DNA of 64,000 nt from a virus. Numbering within the stretch: position 1 is the first letter of the stretch; each line of letters starts with the position of its first letter. The stretch is from positions 1 to 64,000 of the IMG/VR virus record IMGVR_UViG_3300020406_000804. The stretch is one strand, 5' to 3'. The position numbers and the translations under genes are program-made. Positions 31,723-43,061 of the stretch are shown here, in pieces. The notes beneath the pieces are model-generated. The model was not told the DNA's origin. It did no database searches and saw only the letters and a list, made by a program, of their open reading frames with translations.

Positions 31723-34700
31723 ATGAGTTATAAATTATCCATAGACTTCCAATCCAACGGCTCTATAAATTTTGGGCCTCGAACACCAGGAGAGATAGGA
31801 AGAGATATACTTGCAATTAAAATAGCACTAGGCGTTATACTTCCGTATGACCAGCAGGGGAACGTTGTGCAAAATTTTAATCAAAATAGTCCTCTCGCAT
31901 TAGATAACCAACGCTGGTTTGATTGTAGCAATGGTGAGGGTACCGACCTGCTAAAGGCTTCTACTTTTGATGTACCGCTGCAGCAAGCACTTGGTAATTT
32001 TCAGATGAATAATCGCTATTTGATAACAATGTATTTGTTTGAAAAATATGGAATCCCAGATATTCTTGCAAACGGCGGAGAAAATTTTGAATTATCAAAA
32101 GAATTTGATATTTACAATAAATTAGTTGAAAAAAATTATTACAAGTTATCTTCACTTTTTGATTTGGAGTTTGGATATTTAGGAGAAGCCACTTTAGCTG
32201 TGATGCATGGCTGGAACCCTGGTACTCAAGTTGGTATAAAATCTTATTTTCATTCACCAGAAGTTTATGCTTCGTCACCTCAGGCCGTTACTTTAATACC
32301 AAAAGTCATGTATACAGACTTGAACCAAGGTATATTGGGCCCACCGCTTGAGGAGCTAATCTCATCAGGTACTATTACCAATGCAACACTATCTTTAAAT
32401 AAAGAGTTATTTCAAGAATATATTAAAACATCTTCTGATTTTAATAATTGGGTACGCGTCGATGACATTTCTGATTTAGATGAGGGGATGGTAAGGTTTC
32501 TGTATCCTTTTGAATATGCTGTAATAACGCACCCAATTATAACAGAACCCGTTGCAGGTAGCAATTTGTATCAAGGAGCATCAACGGCGATCTCATCAGG
32601 AGACATAGAAGCATCAGCGGAACATGTTATTCCTGGGCAAATAAGGTCAGAAAATGTTAGAAGATTTTATGAACCAGACCCCTTCTCTAATCCTTCACCT
32701 TTCACAATAGACGATGATAGAGTGGGATATTTTTATGAGACAAATTTTTTCTTAAATCCTGACGGAAGATTGCCGTCTACAGAAGAAGACGTAATCAAGG
32801 CTATAGAAGAGGAGGCCCTCGGCCAAGTCTTAAGTTTTTATAGAAAACCAAAAATTTGGAATTTTTTACTAGCCGACGGACCAGAAAGAAGAGCGCTAAA
32901 AAGAGTTTATTTTCCTTTTAGTCAAATACCCGCACCACAACACAATGGCTCTTATCCAAATGATAGTAATTCATTTTCTGATAGCAGAATTAATGCAGTT
33001 TCTCAAATTTCTTATCTAAAAGAAAGAATATCACTTGATGAATCTGAAATTAATAGAATGGAGGACGTTAAAGAACCTAGAGAAAATTATGCATACCCAC
33101 CGGTGTCAAGCTACGATGAGGTAAATTGGAGAGCAATAATTAACAGTCGAATCCGTCAACGAAAAGCTTCCATAGCAGAATACGAGCAAAAAATAAGTGA
33201 TTTTTTAAATAATCGAGATTTTAATTTTCACGTTCTCACCACTGAGCCTATTCTAGCACAATTAGACGAAAATCAAGCTTCATCGTGGAGAAGTATCGAA
33301 GATGGCTCATCCGCACCATTAATAGAATTTAAGGAATATCGCACACCGTCACTGCGACCTGGCCAGGCATATAGAGCTTACCTAGTCCTTAACAGGCAAA
33401 AACTTGATTTAATAAAATACGGCCAATCTCAAATTCTCGGAGATACTAATGCATACAGCAGTCCTAGTACCAGAACTCAAGAAATTCCAGAGGTTTGTTA
33501 TGACCATTCAACAGATCAATCGCTAAGGACATATGAAGAGTATAAGACTTATGCTCAAAAAAGAAGAAGAGAAATAGCTAGAGAACTAAAAGCAGAATTT
33601 CAGAGAAGATCAGTAAATTCTGATAGCGGAGGAAGAAAAGTAGAAATCGATCTTGGATCAGGAATCGGGCCATTTGATACAAGAGGCGCCTTTTCAGGCC
33701 TTGCAGGTTTCAACAATGTTGAATCCGAGAGAGAGTACACAAGAAAAATCCTTTCAGGCCTTTTTGAGGGAACCTCAGAAGTGTTTGACAGATTAGGAAT
33801 CACAGATTCTGATGTTAAAAATTTTCAAGATGTGATTGACACTCAGAACTTTTTTGGGGGATCAAATGCAAAGAAAAACAAAGAAAACGCGGAATTTAAT
33901 AAACTGTTTATAAGTCTAGAGAAACTAGAGCAGAGAATAGATCTCGTAGAAAAAGATTTAAGAAAAGCGGGAGAAATCATAGCCCGTGAAGGTATTGAAT
34001 TTGAAGCTGGTAGTAATTTCGATGCGAACAATGAAGGTCAGCAGCTCAAAAGATTTTATACGCAAATTAAAGAATTTATAACAGACTCAATTAATGCTGA
34101 TTCTGCATTAGCCGAGTCTTGGGCCGACACTGGTCTAGGCGCTAGCGGAGGTTATGTATCTGAGACAGATAAAGTTTTTGTTCAGTTTAATTTTTCAAAT
34201 GTTCTTTCTCAAGGGCCTGCTCCACTTGGTCCCAATAATGGTAAAGCGATAGTAGCAGTAAAAATTGGCGTTGATAAAGCAGGTTCTTTTGAAGGAATAT
34301 TTACAACAGATGTAGAAATGATACCGAATAATTTAAATAATATCACAAGAATAGACAGGTATGAAGCTTTATCAAGACCAAGGACTGTAAACTATATAGC
34401 TCAAATTGTTAATATGACTAGTCCTTTTTCCGGAGGTTCTTATGGAACCTCACCAGGGGCAGTGACCAAAAATATATTAACTTCTTTCTTGCAAGATACT
34501 TTAAATATTTGCAAAGACTTGGGCTTTGACGCAGAGAAGCACTCGGCTATCTCTTTGGTCGGCACCTTTACATCTGGATTGAAAATCAAACATTCGGACG
34601 AAGAAGCAGTATTTGAAATATTTAAAGAGTGGGGATACACAAATTTTACAAAACCTGCAACCGCCTGGGCTATGGCAACCAGAAAAAATGCAGAGGACTC

Positions 34701-37700
34701 TCTAAAAGATACCTTTGATGAGGATAAGGCTCTTCGGGCTTTTGGCAAGTTATGCACAATAGAGCAAATTTATGAAGAGTTTTTGGACGCTATAGACTTG
34801 CCAACCCTTCTGTGCAATTATTTAGAATGCATAAAACTGCCCGGCTTTTCCCTAAAATTACCTAGTTTATATCTACCACCTTTGCCAAGAATTCCAATTC
34901 TTGGCTGGTATGGAGCTTTAGTCAATTTTTTAATTGATGAGGTAGTCCAAATTTTAACTAGAATTTTATGTTCCTTTGTTAGGACAATCATTGATAAATT
35001 AGCTTTTCCTTTTTGCGAAGAGCAGCTAAACGATTTTATTGCTGCCGGCTCATCAACGGGAATACCATTAATGAGTCAAGCTTTAGCTGAGGCTCTGACG
35101 AACACTGGGATAACAGGAGTCCGAAACCCCGGAGAAGATAACGGAGTCCAAGCAGAAAATACTAAAAACTTTTTTGAAGACGTCGCACAGATTGTAACAG
35201 GTCCAGAATTATGTTATTTATTAGAGGGAAATCCTTTAGATGACGCCGGCATGGAAATGGTAAGGCGTTTAGCTGAGAAAAATAACCTAGGAGATCAACT
35301 GGTCAGTAACGAATCAATGGCAAATTTTTTTGGAGTGCTTGGGGCCTACGTTCCTCTGGAATTATGCAATCAACTTTCAGCCGTACAGCAGCCGCTAGGA
35401 GCTGTTTGTGAAGATATTGCAGATGAGTTAAGGTCGATAAGAAATAGAATGCAGACCGGTGACCGATCACTTTCGGAGGAAGAAGTAGAAAAAGTCTTAG
35501 ATATTGCGAAGAAAAATCTAGAAGACCAAAAAAAGTCCTTGCAAGCATTGTCAGGTTCTGATTTAAATTCTTTATTACCTGCAAGTCTAAACCCAACAGA
35601 AGAAAACATAATTAATACAAACCTACCACTTCAAATGCGGAAACAGTTGAAAATGGGAGTAGAAGGTATTTTCACGCCAACAAAACTGGCATACATGAGG
35701 AGTCTCAGCTCATTTGTACCAGGAATGTCAACTATTCAGCCATCTATATTGCGCCCAGGAGATCCTGATTTTGATGATATTTCTGCTTTGAGGCTTGAGT
35801 CTGCATTGGAGCAATTAAATAATTTCGCCTCAGCTGTTGAGAGGTCGAAAATCTCAAAAATGTTTGAAACATCCAACATAAATGAAGCTATTGGAAAATA
35901 CCTTCCAGCTCGAAATCCATTAATGGCCCCGCCTAAGTTCGGTCCACGTCAGATTGTAGAACTTTTTAAGGTCTTTGAGACAGAGAGGGTTCCAATAAGA
36001 GGCGGAGCTACTGACTCATCAGGAAAAAATTATCACTTAGTATTTAAAAAATATAGTCCGTCTGTGGTTCAAGGGATTTTCGATCAATCTTTTGGTGATG
36101 GAAGAAACGCTCCGCTTGTCATGACTACAGCCCATGCCCGCCACCGTGAAGTCTCCCATCAAAAATTTATGGAAATAATGTCTCCGGATCCGATAAAGGA
36201 TAATAGTGAAAACGCCAATCAGGCGCTTCTGGTTGGCATACCAGAGGGTGTGAGCGAAAGTCAAAACTCGTATGGGCATAGTTTGTTTTATCATGCTACC
36301 GGCCAGGTAGCTGAAGTACATAAAATATTTATGAACAAACCACTCCGCCTTATAAACCGCATACCACATGGACCTCAAGTAAGAATAGACGGATGGTCGG
36401 CGGAAGAGGCCCTCCCTAGCGATTCGTTAAATCGCGCATCACCAGCACCACCTCGTGACGCTCTACGCGTTTCAGCTGTGGCGAGAATGATGCCAGATAT
36501 TATTATGTGGGATTATGAAGAGAATACTTTTCCGGTATTATCAGAAGATTCTTTTTATTTTGATGATTTTGACGCGGTCAACGACCAGGCACTCTCGACT
36601 GATTTACTCACCCAAACTCAGGGAATTGTAGATAAACTTTTGTTAGATAGTGCCGGCCTTGGGTTGATTACTTTACCTATCGGCCCAAAACAATCTTCCA
36701 ACAACCCAAGACAAAGAGATTATTCTTACGAGGCTGTGGAGGAAAGGTTTAATCAATTTTTAGAAGGAAATCAAAAACTATTAGAGATTGCAAGAGAAAG
36801 AATTCAACATCTATCTGGTGTGATATCTGAACAGATTGAAAAGCTCCCAACTGTTAATCTTGAGCAATATTTGCCACTAATAGATAATGTATTTCAAAAA
36901 ATAACTAATTTAGACTCTAGATTAATAGGAGATATAAATTATAGTAATGTAAAAACAAACTCAAATTCTCCTTCTGCGAACTGGAAAAAAATGGAGCCTT
37001 TAGATTATTTAAATATAAATTTTAGAGCCGGCACGTATACCCCTTCTGTAAAAATGGTTGAAATTGCATCAGACCAAAAAAATCTCGATACTTATAACAT
37101 TGTAATTGATCAAGACTTTTTTCTACGCCAGCCAAGTAAGACAAACGACCCTTATCGAGGAGATTCAGAAATTAGTAATGAATCAGCCTTTTCTCTAAAT
37201 GGACCAGATACTGACACTAGAAAAATATTTAGATTTTGCGAAACCTTGCCTAATCGCCTAGTATCAAAAAATGTTCCAAACTCGCCTGGCATCATTGGTG
37301 GCAAACAATTTTCAAAAAGAGAAGCATACGCGCAATGGATGATAAGTAATATAGTAGATGTTCAAAACTTTAGTTGTGTATTCACTACTGGTGCAAGAGA
37401 ATATTTAAAGACCTATGCATTTAAATCCGCAACAGAACACACAATGAGAGAAGTTATTAAAAATATACAACATTCTTCTTTTTTTAACCGAGATTATGCC
37501 ACTGGTCTGCATGACAGACTCTCAGCTAAATCATATACCATTCCCGGCACCAGATGCAGAAAAAATAGATATGGATTAACTGAAAATTCTGTAATGACAT
37601 TTCAAAAAGTTTTACTTAAAGATTCTGTATCAATGATCGAGAATGAAATGAGAAAGCCAAAATTTTCTCCATTTAATAGAAGTTTCGGGACTCCTGGGCC

Positions 37701-40695
37701 TATGCCCTCAGCAATGAAAAAGATCGCACTTGCAGTTTTTATTAGAGCCTGTATGTTAGATTTTATATTAAAATCAGGAATGGCCATATCTGTTTGGTCT
37801 TTGACCCCAGTCGTACAGTCACCAATTATATTCAAGTATTTGATGAATCACGTTTTGGTTGAGCTAAATAGGAATAGGTTATTTAAAAATATTTGGGGAC
37901 AAATTATACAAGAAATAGTACGCTCAAATAACCGAAATCAATCTTTAGAATCTTATCTGCAGAAAGAGCTTTTATCTTTTCCTGATCTTGTTAGGCAAGT
38001 GTTTCTTCCTGGACTAGGAGATAGAGACTACTACAACTGGCACGTCCATGGCATGACGGTCTCTCGACCTAAAAATAGAACTAATAATGCTACAAGATAT
38101 AAATCTGCTCTTAATCTATGGGAGAACAGGGAAGGCGTCTTTAAGAGATTCCCAGTACCATCAAAGGTCTATAGAAACACTGAACAAGTTCCAGAGATAG
38201 GAGGCAAAGCCTATGATGTTGGTTATTGGATGATGGAACCTTATAAAGAATCGGATGATAATTTTTCAAAACTCTCACTAAATGCTACAAAGCTTCAAGA
38301 TGGATCCGCGCCTCAACCGGCAAGAAGAATACTAAATAACGAGTTTATATACGAAGACTACGTTAGGGTGTCTGGGCCGATCACGAAAAAAGCAAATACT
38401 GATGCCGTTAGTCCAATGATGAAATATCGACCACCAGCTCTAAGGTCTGTTGCCTCAACATACGAAAATTTGCCTGTGCTCAACTTTGATGATCCGACCG
38501 TTTTTGAGCCGTGGCACTATAGACATACGGAAGACCAAGGTATGAATTTTAGTGATGAGTTCGACGCCCCAACAGGTAATTTATTAGAGTCTTATTTTAG
38601 AAATCAGCCGGCAGACTCTACTTGGGACGAGGAAAAAAAGCAAAGATTATATGCTGTCATCCGGCCAAGTTATTATTATTATGATTTTGCTTTGTCGATT
38701 ACGGCATATCTTGATTGTTACAGAAATTATATAAGTATTAATAGAGATAATCCAAATCGCCAACCTTTTTCTCAAAATTTGGAAATTGACGCGTTATTGA
38801 ATTTTATTAATGGACAAGGAATAAATTTTCACGGAGTTAATACAGCCGAAAGTTTTGGATTTAATCAAATAGATCCAAACAATATAAATTATAGAGAGCT
38901 TCAAGCCATGCTTGGCGCAGGAATATTAATATACGGCCAACGTGTTCAAATTTATTGCGATTTATTGGGTATTGATCTTTCGACCAAACTGCCTACTGCA
39001 GGCTCGTCTCAATATGGATTTAATTATGAAAATTTATCAAGCGAGGTTAAGCAAGCTGTACTAGAACGTGCACGACCATTTTTAAATAAAAAATACGGCA
39101 ATGAAGATTCCATAATATTTACAAATCCAACGTTTAATTCAATGATATCGTTCTCTGAGCCCGCCACCATTTACCCATGGTATGACGAGCGCTCCGGCCC
39201 CCGAGCAGCGAATTCGCACGTCGACAGTTCACTGACTACTTTTAATCTGCCATTCAACATCGAACGCCGCGCTAAGATGAGCCCATGGGATCCTGATCAA
39301 GATTATTCGGATGCCATCTCGGCATTCGCCGGCCTAAACTTGGGTGTTGAATCTATGACCGATGAAGGTGGCTTTGTGATACCATTAAAAGTGTTCGATG
39401 AACATATGAGTTCCCTAAGAATGCACTATCAGAATAAAGACTCTTTATCTACATTCAATAACCTAGTTGCAAGTTCAAATTTTTATTTAGGGATAAGATT
39501 AGTTCAGTTATTCTTTGACACAAATCCGAATAGTTTTTTTGATGTCTTTTTGGGTTCAAATAACCTCAATAAGGTTGAAACATTATCTAAGGCTGAAAGA
39601 ACATATTTTGTAACTTTTGAGGATGCTAGTCAGAACTATGCGCAATTCGGCCTTGCAATTCCAATTGTTTCATACGAAAAGCCACTGACACTTGATACCT
39701 GTGAGAGCGCTTTTGTGGGATCTCTTTATAGGCCCGGATCAGAAGATTTTGCCTTTATGATGAGACAAATGGAAATAGAATTATCACAAACGCAAGAATA
39801 TAAAGATTTTATGGACACTTTTTTCCCAATTAGAAGATTCATGGCTATAGCGACAGTCCACTCGACATCGGCAATTGCAGGATTTAACGACCTTCCAGGT
39901 TTATTTGATAATGTAAAATCTTTAGCGTCTTTTATTGCTATGACAGCGATGACTCCAGAGTCAGATCGTCTAGGAGATGGCACACTTATGACTGGAATTA
40001 TTGATCAGGTAGACTTTCAAAAGAAGCTGGGAGATGAGTTTCCTGGTGATCCTAATGATCCAAAGTGTTTTGAATTTCCAAATCTTACTAAAGATTTTTG
40101 GGATAACTTTTTCAAAGAGTTGGCAAATTTAGCAAAGTATTTTCCGTCTATATTGTTTAGAGGTTTAGCCAATAATTTAGACCCTGCCTACAAAGAAATG
40201 AGAGCACATTATTTAAATTGCGATATAAATCAACTAAACTGGAGAGGCTTAGGAGTTTCAAGTCCCCCAACTAGGCTAATTAACGGCTTAAACTTAGCCG
40301 GCGGTGATCACAGAACCAGATCTGGTAAGTATAACTCAATACTTTCGCAGCTTCCAATCGACTTGTTTAAATCCTTGCTACCATTTCCTAGTCCTTTTTT
40401 ACTTTCGTGTACAGTTTCTAAAACAATTTCTTATGCTTTTACCGGCTTTTTGCCTTTTATTGATTTATCCATGTACTTTAAGATACCTTGTCTTGATAGG
40501 GACATAAACTGGCTTACAAATGCAAAATATGATTTTGGAGCAAGAGGTAGATATGGGCACCCCGTAAGTCCTTTAACCGCGTTTGCACTATCAACATTAC
40601 AACTTCCAGCCGACATAAACAAGAGAAATGTTAATTGCGAACCAGCAGAATCAATTTTATCCACAGAAAATGAATGTGAAGATATTGAAGAGTAG
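31723..40695 (+). CDS. Giant virion protein (2990 residues)
   Basis: This is the longest complete gene here. The first 170 residues hold PG-binding-like halves (FDVPLQQALGNFQMNN and FGYLGEATLAVMHGW) with an insertion between. Residues 440-510 are coiled coil. Around 1025-1110 is a very hydrophobic part (LPPLPRIPILGWYGALVNFL, then DEVVQILTRILCSFVRTI), with another near 2880-2925. It ends at gp25/gp6-like genes, so it is probably part of the baseplate, hub or tail tube interior. A tape-measure role is possible from its length and hydrophobic stretches but repeats are not obvious. Two GC-rich patches lie near 36370-36480 and 39160-39330. Confidence 0.75.
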   Translation: MSYKLSIDFQSNGSINFGPRTPGEIGRDILAIKIALGVILPYDQQGNVVQNFNQNSPLALDNQRWFDCSNGEGTDLLKASTFDVPLQQALGNFQMNNRYLITMYLFEKYGIPDILANGGENFELSKEFDIYNKLVEKNYYKLSSLFDLEFGYLGEATLAVMHGWNPGTQVGIKSYFHSPEVYASSPQAVTLIPKVMYTDLNQGILGPPLEELISSGTITNATLSLNKELFQEYIKTSSDFNNWVRVDDISDLDEGMVRFLYPFEYAVITHPIITEPVAGSNLYQGASTAISSGDIEASAEHVIPGQIRSENVRRFYEPDPFSNPSPFTIDDDRVGYFYETNFFLNPDGRLPSTEEDVIKAIEEEALGQVLSFYRKPKIWNFLLADGPERRALKRVYFPFSQIPAPQHNGSYPNDSNSFSDSRINAVSQISYLKERISLDESEINRMEDVKEPRENYAYPPVSSYDEVNWRAIINSRIRQRKASIAEYEQKISDFLNNRDFNFHVLTTEPILAQLDENQASSWRSIEDGSSAPLIEFKEYRTPSLRPGQAYRAYLVLNRQKLDLIKYGQSQILGDTNAYSSPSTRTQEIPEVCYDHSTDQSLRTYEEYKTYAQKRRREIARELKAEFQRRSVNSDSGGRKVEIDLGSGIGPFDTRGAFSGLAGFNNVESEREYTRKILSGLFEGTSEVFDRLGITDSDVKNFQDVIDTQNFFGGSNAKKNKENAEFNKLFISLEKLEQRIDLVEKDLRKAGEIIAREGIEFEAGSNFDANNEGQQLKRFYTQIKEFITDSINADSALAESWADTGLGASGGYVSETDKVFVQFNFSNVLSQGPAPLGPNNGKAIVAVKIGVDKAGSFEGIFTTDVEMIPNNLNNITRIDRYEALSRPRTVNYIAQIVNMTSPFSGGSYGTSPGAVTKNILTSFLQDTLNICKDLGFDAEKHSAISLVGTFTSGLKIKHSDEEAVFEIFKEWGYTNFTKPATAWAMATRKNAEDSLKDTFDEDKALRAFGKLCTIEQIYEEFLDAIDLPTLLCNYLECIKLPGFSLKLPSLYLPPLPRIPILGWYGALVNFLIDEVVQILTRILCSFVRTIIDKLAFPFCEEQLNDFIAAGSSTGIPLMSQALAEALTNTGITGVRNPGEDNGVQAENTKNFFEDVAQIVTGPELCYLLEGNPLDDAGMEMVRRLAEKNNLGDQLVSNESMANFFGVLGAYVPLELCNQLSAVQQPLGAVCEDIADELRSIRNRMQTGDRSLSEEEVEKVLDIAKKNLEDQKKSLQALSGSDLNSLLPASLNPTEENIINTNLPLQMRKQLKMGVEGIFTPTKLAYMRSLSSFVPGMSTIQPSILRPGDPDFDDISALRLESALEQLNNFASAVERSKISKMFETSNINEAIGKYLPARNPLMAPPKFGPRQIVELFKVFETERVPIRGGATDSSGKNYHLVFKKYSPSVVQGIFDQSFGDGRNAPLVMTTAHARHREVSHQKFMEIMSPDPIKDNSENANQALLVGIPEGVSESQNSYGHSLFYHATGQVAEVHKIFMNKPLRLINRIPHGPQVRIDGWSAEEALPSDSLNRASPAPPRDALRVSAVARMMPDIIMWDYEENTFPVLSEDSFYFDDFDAVNDQALSTDLLTQTQGIVDKLLLDSAGLGLITLPIGPKQSSNNPRQRDYSYEAVEERFNQFLEGNQKLLEIARERIQHLSGVISEQIEKLPTVNLEQYLPLIDNVFQKITNLDSRLIGDINYSNVKTNSNSPSANWKKMEPLDYLNINFRAGTYTPSVKMVEIASDQKNLDTYNIVIDQDFFLRQPSKTNDPYRGDSEISNESAFSLNGPDTDTRKIFRFCETLPNRLVSKNVPNSPGIIGGKQFSKREAYAQWMISNIVDVQNFSCVFTTGAREYLKTYAFKSATEHTMREVIKNIQHSSFFNRDYATGLHDRLSAKSYTIPGTRCRKNRYGLTENSVMTFQKVLLKDSVSMIENEMRKPKFSPFNRSFGTPGPMPSAMKKIALAVFIRACMLDFILKSGMAISVWSLTPVVQSPIIFKYLMNHVLVELNRNRLFKNIWGQIIQEIVRSNNRNQSLESYLQKELLSFPDLVRQVFLPGLGDRDYYNWHVHGMTVSRPKNRTNNATRYKSALNLWENREGVFKRFPVPSKVYRNTEQVPEIGGKAYDVGYWMMEPYKESDDNFSKLSLNATKLQDGSAPQPARRILNNEFIYEDYVRVSGPITKKANTDAVSPMMKYRPPALRSVASTYENLPVLNFDDPTVFEPWHYRHTEDQGMNFSDEFDAPTGNLLESYFRNQPADSTWDEEKKQRLYAVIRPSYYYYDFALSITAYLDCYRNYISINRDNPNRQPFSQNLEIDALLNFINGQGINFHGVNTAESFGFNQIDPNNINYRELQAMLGAGILIYGQRVQIYCDLLGIDLSTKLPTAGSSQYGFNYENLSSEVKQAVLERARPFLNKKYGNEDSIIFTNPTFNSMISFSEPATIYPWYDERSGPRAANSHVDSSLTTFNLPFNIERRAKMSPWDPDQDYSDAISAFAGLNLGVESMTDEGGFVIPLKVFDEHMSSLRMHYQNKDSLSTFNNLVASSNFYLGIRLVQLFFDTNPNSFFDVFLGSNNLNKVETLSKAERTYFVTFEDASQNYAQFGLAIPIVSYEKPLTLDTCESAFVGSLYRPGSEDFAFMMRQMEIELSQTQEYKDFMDTFFPIRRFMAIATVHSTSAIAGFNDLPGLFDNVKSLASFIAMTAMTPESDRLGDGTLMTGIIDQVDFQKKLGDEFPGDPNDPKCFEFPNLTKDFWDNFFKELANLAKYFPSILFRGLANNLDPAYKEMRAHYLNCDINQLNWRGLGVSSPPTRLINGLNLAGGDHRTRSGKYNSILSQLPIDLFKSLLPFPSPFLLSCTVSKTISYAFTGFLPFIDLSMYFKIPCLDRDINWLTNAKYDFGARGRYGHPVSPLTAFALSTLQLPADINKRNVNCEPAESILSTENECEDIEE

Positions 40696-40722
40696 TCTAT
40701 TTAATAGAGGTGAGGTAAAGTT

Positions 40723-41247
40723 ATGTCATATATAAATATTTTATCAAAAATTTCAAATAGTGTAACCACCCGGTCTCGGCCCATGCAGCCAAAGTATCCA
40801 CTAAAGCAGGATTCAAGGTTTGGCTTTTACGGTGCAATAACCAGCACCGAAGAGTCCTTAAATCAAGACTTTAAATTTTTGCTATTAACTGAGCCTGGAT
40901 CTTGGCCAATGAATCCTGACTTGGGGATTGGTTTAAAAAAATATTTATTTGAAAACTACTCATCAGAATCTTTATCAAATATAGGGTCAATAATACAAAA
41001 TCAACTGACAGCTTTTTTGCCAAGAGTGAGATTGATCTCAGCTGAATTTAACGCGTCATCGGAGCAGAAAGAGCAAAATTCTCTCATTTTGAAGATAAGG
41101 TACTTAATTTCGGGAACTACGGAAGTAAATTCAGAGATACAATTAGATGAGAATGGCTATTTAAATATAGGAAAAGAAAGATTTAACAAAGTTTCTTCTA
41201 ATTTTGGTGAATCGCTTGGGCTACAAAGTAAAGAAACCCGAATATAG
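40723..41247 (+). CDS. gp25-like baseplate wedge protein
   Basis: This 174-residue protein starts at ATG 40723 behind GAGGTGAGG. LLLTEPGSWPMNPDLGIGLK, KYLFE is the core signature of GPW/gp25 proteins (LxTxxGxxxxxPxxGxxLxxxLF), the wedge component that starts the sheath in contractile tails. C-terminal residues after 140 extend past the domain. Followed by the gp6-like gene as in T4 and other myoviruses. Confidence 0.9.
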   Translation: MSYINILSKISNSVTTRSRPMQPKYPLKQDSRFGFYGAITSTEESLNQDFKFLLLTEPGSWPMNPDLGIGLKKYLFENYSSESLSNIGSIIQNQLTAFLPRVRLISAEFNASSEQKEQNSLILKIRYLISGTTEVNSEIQLDENGYLNIGKERFNKVSSNFGESLGLQSKETRI

Positions 41248-41258
41248 GATTTTAAAAA

Positions 41259-43061
41259 ATGAGTAATAAAAAAAGAGGAATTTCAAATACTAATTTTACT
41301 GAATCAACTTTTGATGAAATAAAAGAAAAATTAGTTAATCGAGCAAAAAATTATTATCCCGATACATATCAAGACTTTAATAAGACTAGTTTTGGTTCCT
41401 TAATGATGGACACTGTAGCGATGATAGGGGAGCAACTTAATTTTTATAGTCAATTTGTCGCAAATGAAAATTTTTTAGAAACATCTAGGACAGCACAAGG
41501 AATTACCTCAGCTGCTAGAAATAACGGAATAGAAATATTTAATAAATACACAAGCGTTGGACACTTAAAAGTGTTTTCAAGAATACCAGCAAAAAGTATA
41601 CTTTCTGCACCAGATGAATCTTATAGGCACACTATTTTAAAAGGGATGATAGTGACAAGTGACTCTGGTGCTCAATATACTACAACTGAAGATGTTATAA
41701 TCGACGTTTCCTCCCGAAATCATATGGGAACAGAATTTTCAGACGATGGAAGCAGAGTAACTTATTATGTCTACGAAACAGAGGTTCCAGTTGTTTCCGG
41801 TGAAAATAGAACTATAACTGTTGATGTTGGTTCATATCAGAAGTTTTTAAAAATAGAAATAAAAGATACCACAATCACTGAAATAATTAGTGTTGTAGAT
41901 AGTAATCAAAATGAATATTTTGAAGTACAAAATCTTAGCCAAGACACAATATATAGAGAAATTTCAGATAGAGTCACTAACAATCCTAATACAGTGTCAA
42001 GAATGGTTCCAGTTCATGCCCCCAGGAGATTTACCGTTCAGCATGTTGGTGAAAAAACATTTTTGGTTTTTGGTTTCGGATCAGAAAATAATTTAAAAGT
42101 TAAACCTATAGCAGATCCTTCAAATTTGGCTATCCAAGTTGATGGAAGGGAATACGTTAGCGATAATACATTTGACCCTTCAAAGATTACGAGTACTGAT
42201 AAGTTTGGAATATCCCCAATAAACACAACGCTTACGATAACATATAGATCTAGCACAGCAGAGAATTCAAATGCATCCGCGCGCTCTTTAACAAATATAA
42301 TATCTTCAGAATTTTTATTTAATGAGGAGGTTGGACTGGATTCCTCCGTTGTACAATACATAAAAAATTCTTTAACCTGCGAGAATCAAGAGCCAATTAA
42401 TGGTTCACTGACATTTTCTTCAACGCAAGAAGTTGTAGAAACAATAAAGGCTGCCCGCGGCTTTCGGGGCAGAGCTGTTACAATAGAAGATTATGTTGCT
42501 GCATGTTATGCTATGCCTTCAAAGTTCGGCTCCATAAAGAGAGCAGCAATATACAGAGACAAAAATGATTTTAAAAGAAATTTGAACCTTTATATTGTCT
42601 CTCAAGATAGTGCCGGCTTTCTTCAGACTCCAAGCACTGCATTAAAAAATAATTTAAAAAAATGGCTAAATAGTGTCCGTATGGTTACCGATACTATTGA
42701 TGTGTTTAGTGCAAAAATATTAAATTTAGGAATCTTTTTTGATGTTACCTTAGGCCAAAAAGCCGATCAGCTAACGATTCTTTCTCAAATTAGAAAAGAA
42801 GTTTACGAAGAATTGAATTTAAGCGCACCACAGATTGGTCAACATTTTTCAATTGGAGAAATTGAAAGGGCCTTAACATCTATTTCTTCTATAGACAGGG
42901 TGAACTCCATTTCAATTGTCAACAGATCGGGCGCAGATTATTCAAGCATTCAATATGATATTACATCTAATTTATCACCAGACGGCGGCATGCTTTATCT
43001 TCCAGAAAACTTTATTTATGAAATAAAAAAGGAAACTGATATTACGGGGATTATTCAATAA
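41259..43061 (+). CDS. gp6 / baseplate J-like wedge protein
   Basis: This 600-residue protein starts at ATG 41259 behind AGGA. The N-terminal TSFGSLMMDTVAMIGEQLNF and FLETSRTAQGITSAARNNGI are typical of gp6-type wedge proteins, and the C-terminal half has the baseplate-J pattern (RAVTIEDYVAACYAMPSKFG, then DVTLGQKADQLTILSQIRKE). It forms the ring around the hub with gp25 and gp53. The stop shares a base with the next gene. Confidence 0.88.
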   Translation: MSNKKRGISNTNFTESTFDEIKEKLVNRAKNYYPDTYQDFNKTSFGSLMMDTVAMIGEQLNFYSQFVANENFLETSRTAQGITSAARNNGIEIFNKYTSVGHLKVFSRIPAKSILSAPDESYRHTILKGMIVTSDSGAQYTTTEDVIIDVSSRNHMGTEFSDDGSRVTYYVYETEVPVVSGENRTITVDVGSYQKFLKIEIKDTTITEIISVVDSNQNEYFEVQNLSQDTIYREISDRVTNNPNTVSRMVPVHAPRRFTVQHVGEKTFLVFGFGSENNLKVKPIADPSNLAIQVDGREYVSDNTFDPSKITSTDKFGISPINTTLTITYRSSTAENSNASARSLTNIISSEFLFNEEVGLDSSVVQYIKNSLTCENQEPINGSLTFSSTQEVVETIKAARGFRGRAVTIEDYVAACYAMPSKFGSIKRAAIYRDKNDFKRNLNLYIVSQDSAGFLQTPSTALKNNLKKWLNSVRMVTDTIDVFSAKILNLGIFFDVTLGQKADQLTILSQIRKEVYEELNLSAPQIGQHFSIGEIERALTSISSIDRVNSISIVNRSGADYSSIQYDITSNLSPDGGMLYLPENFIYEIKKETDITGIIQ

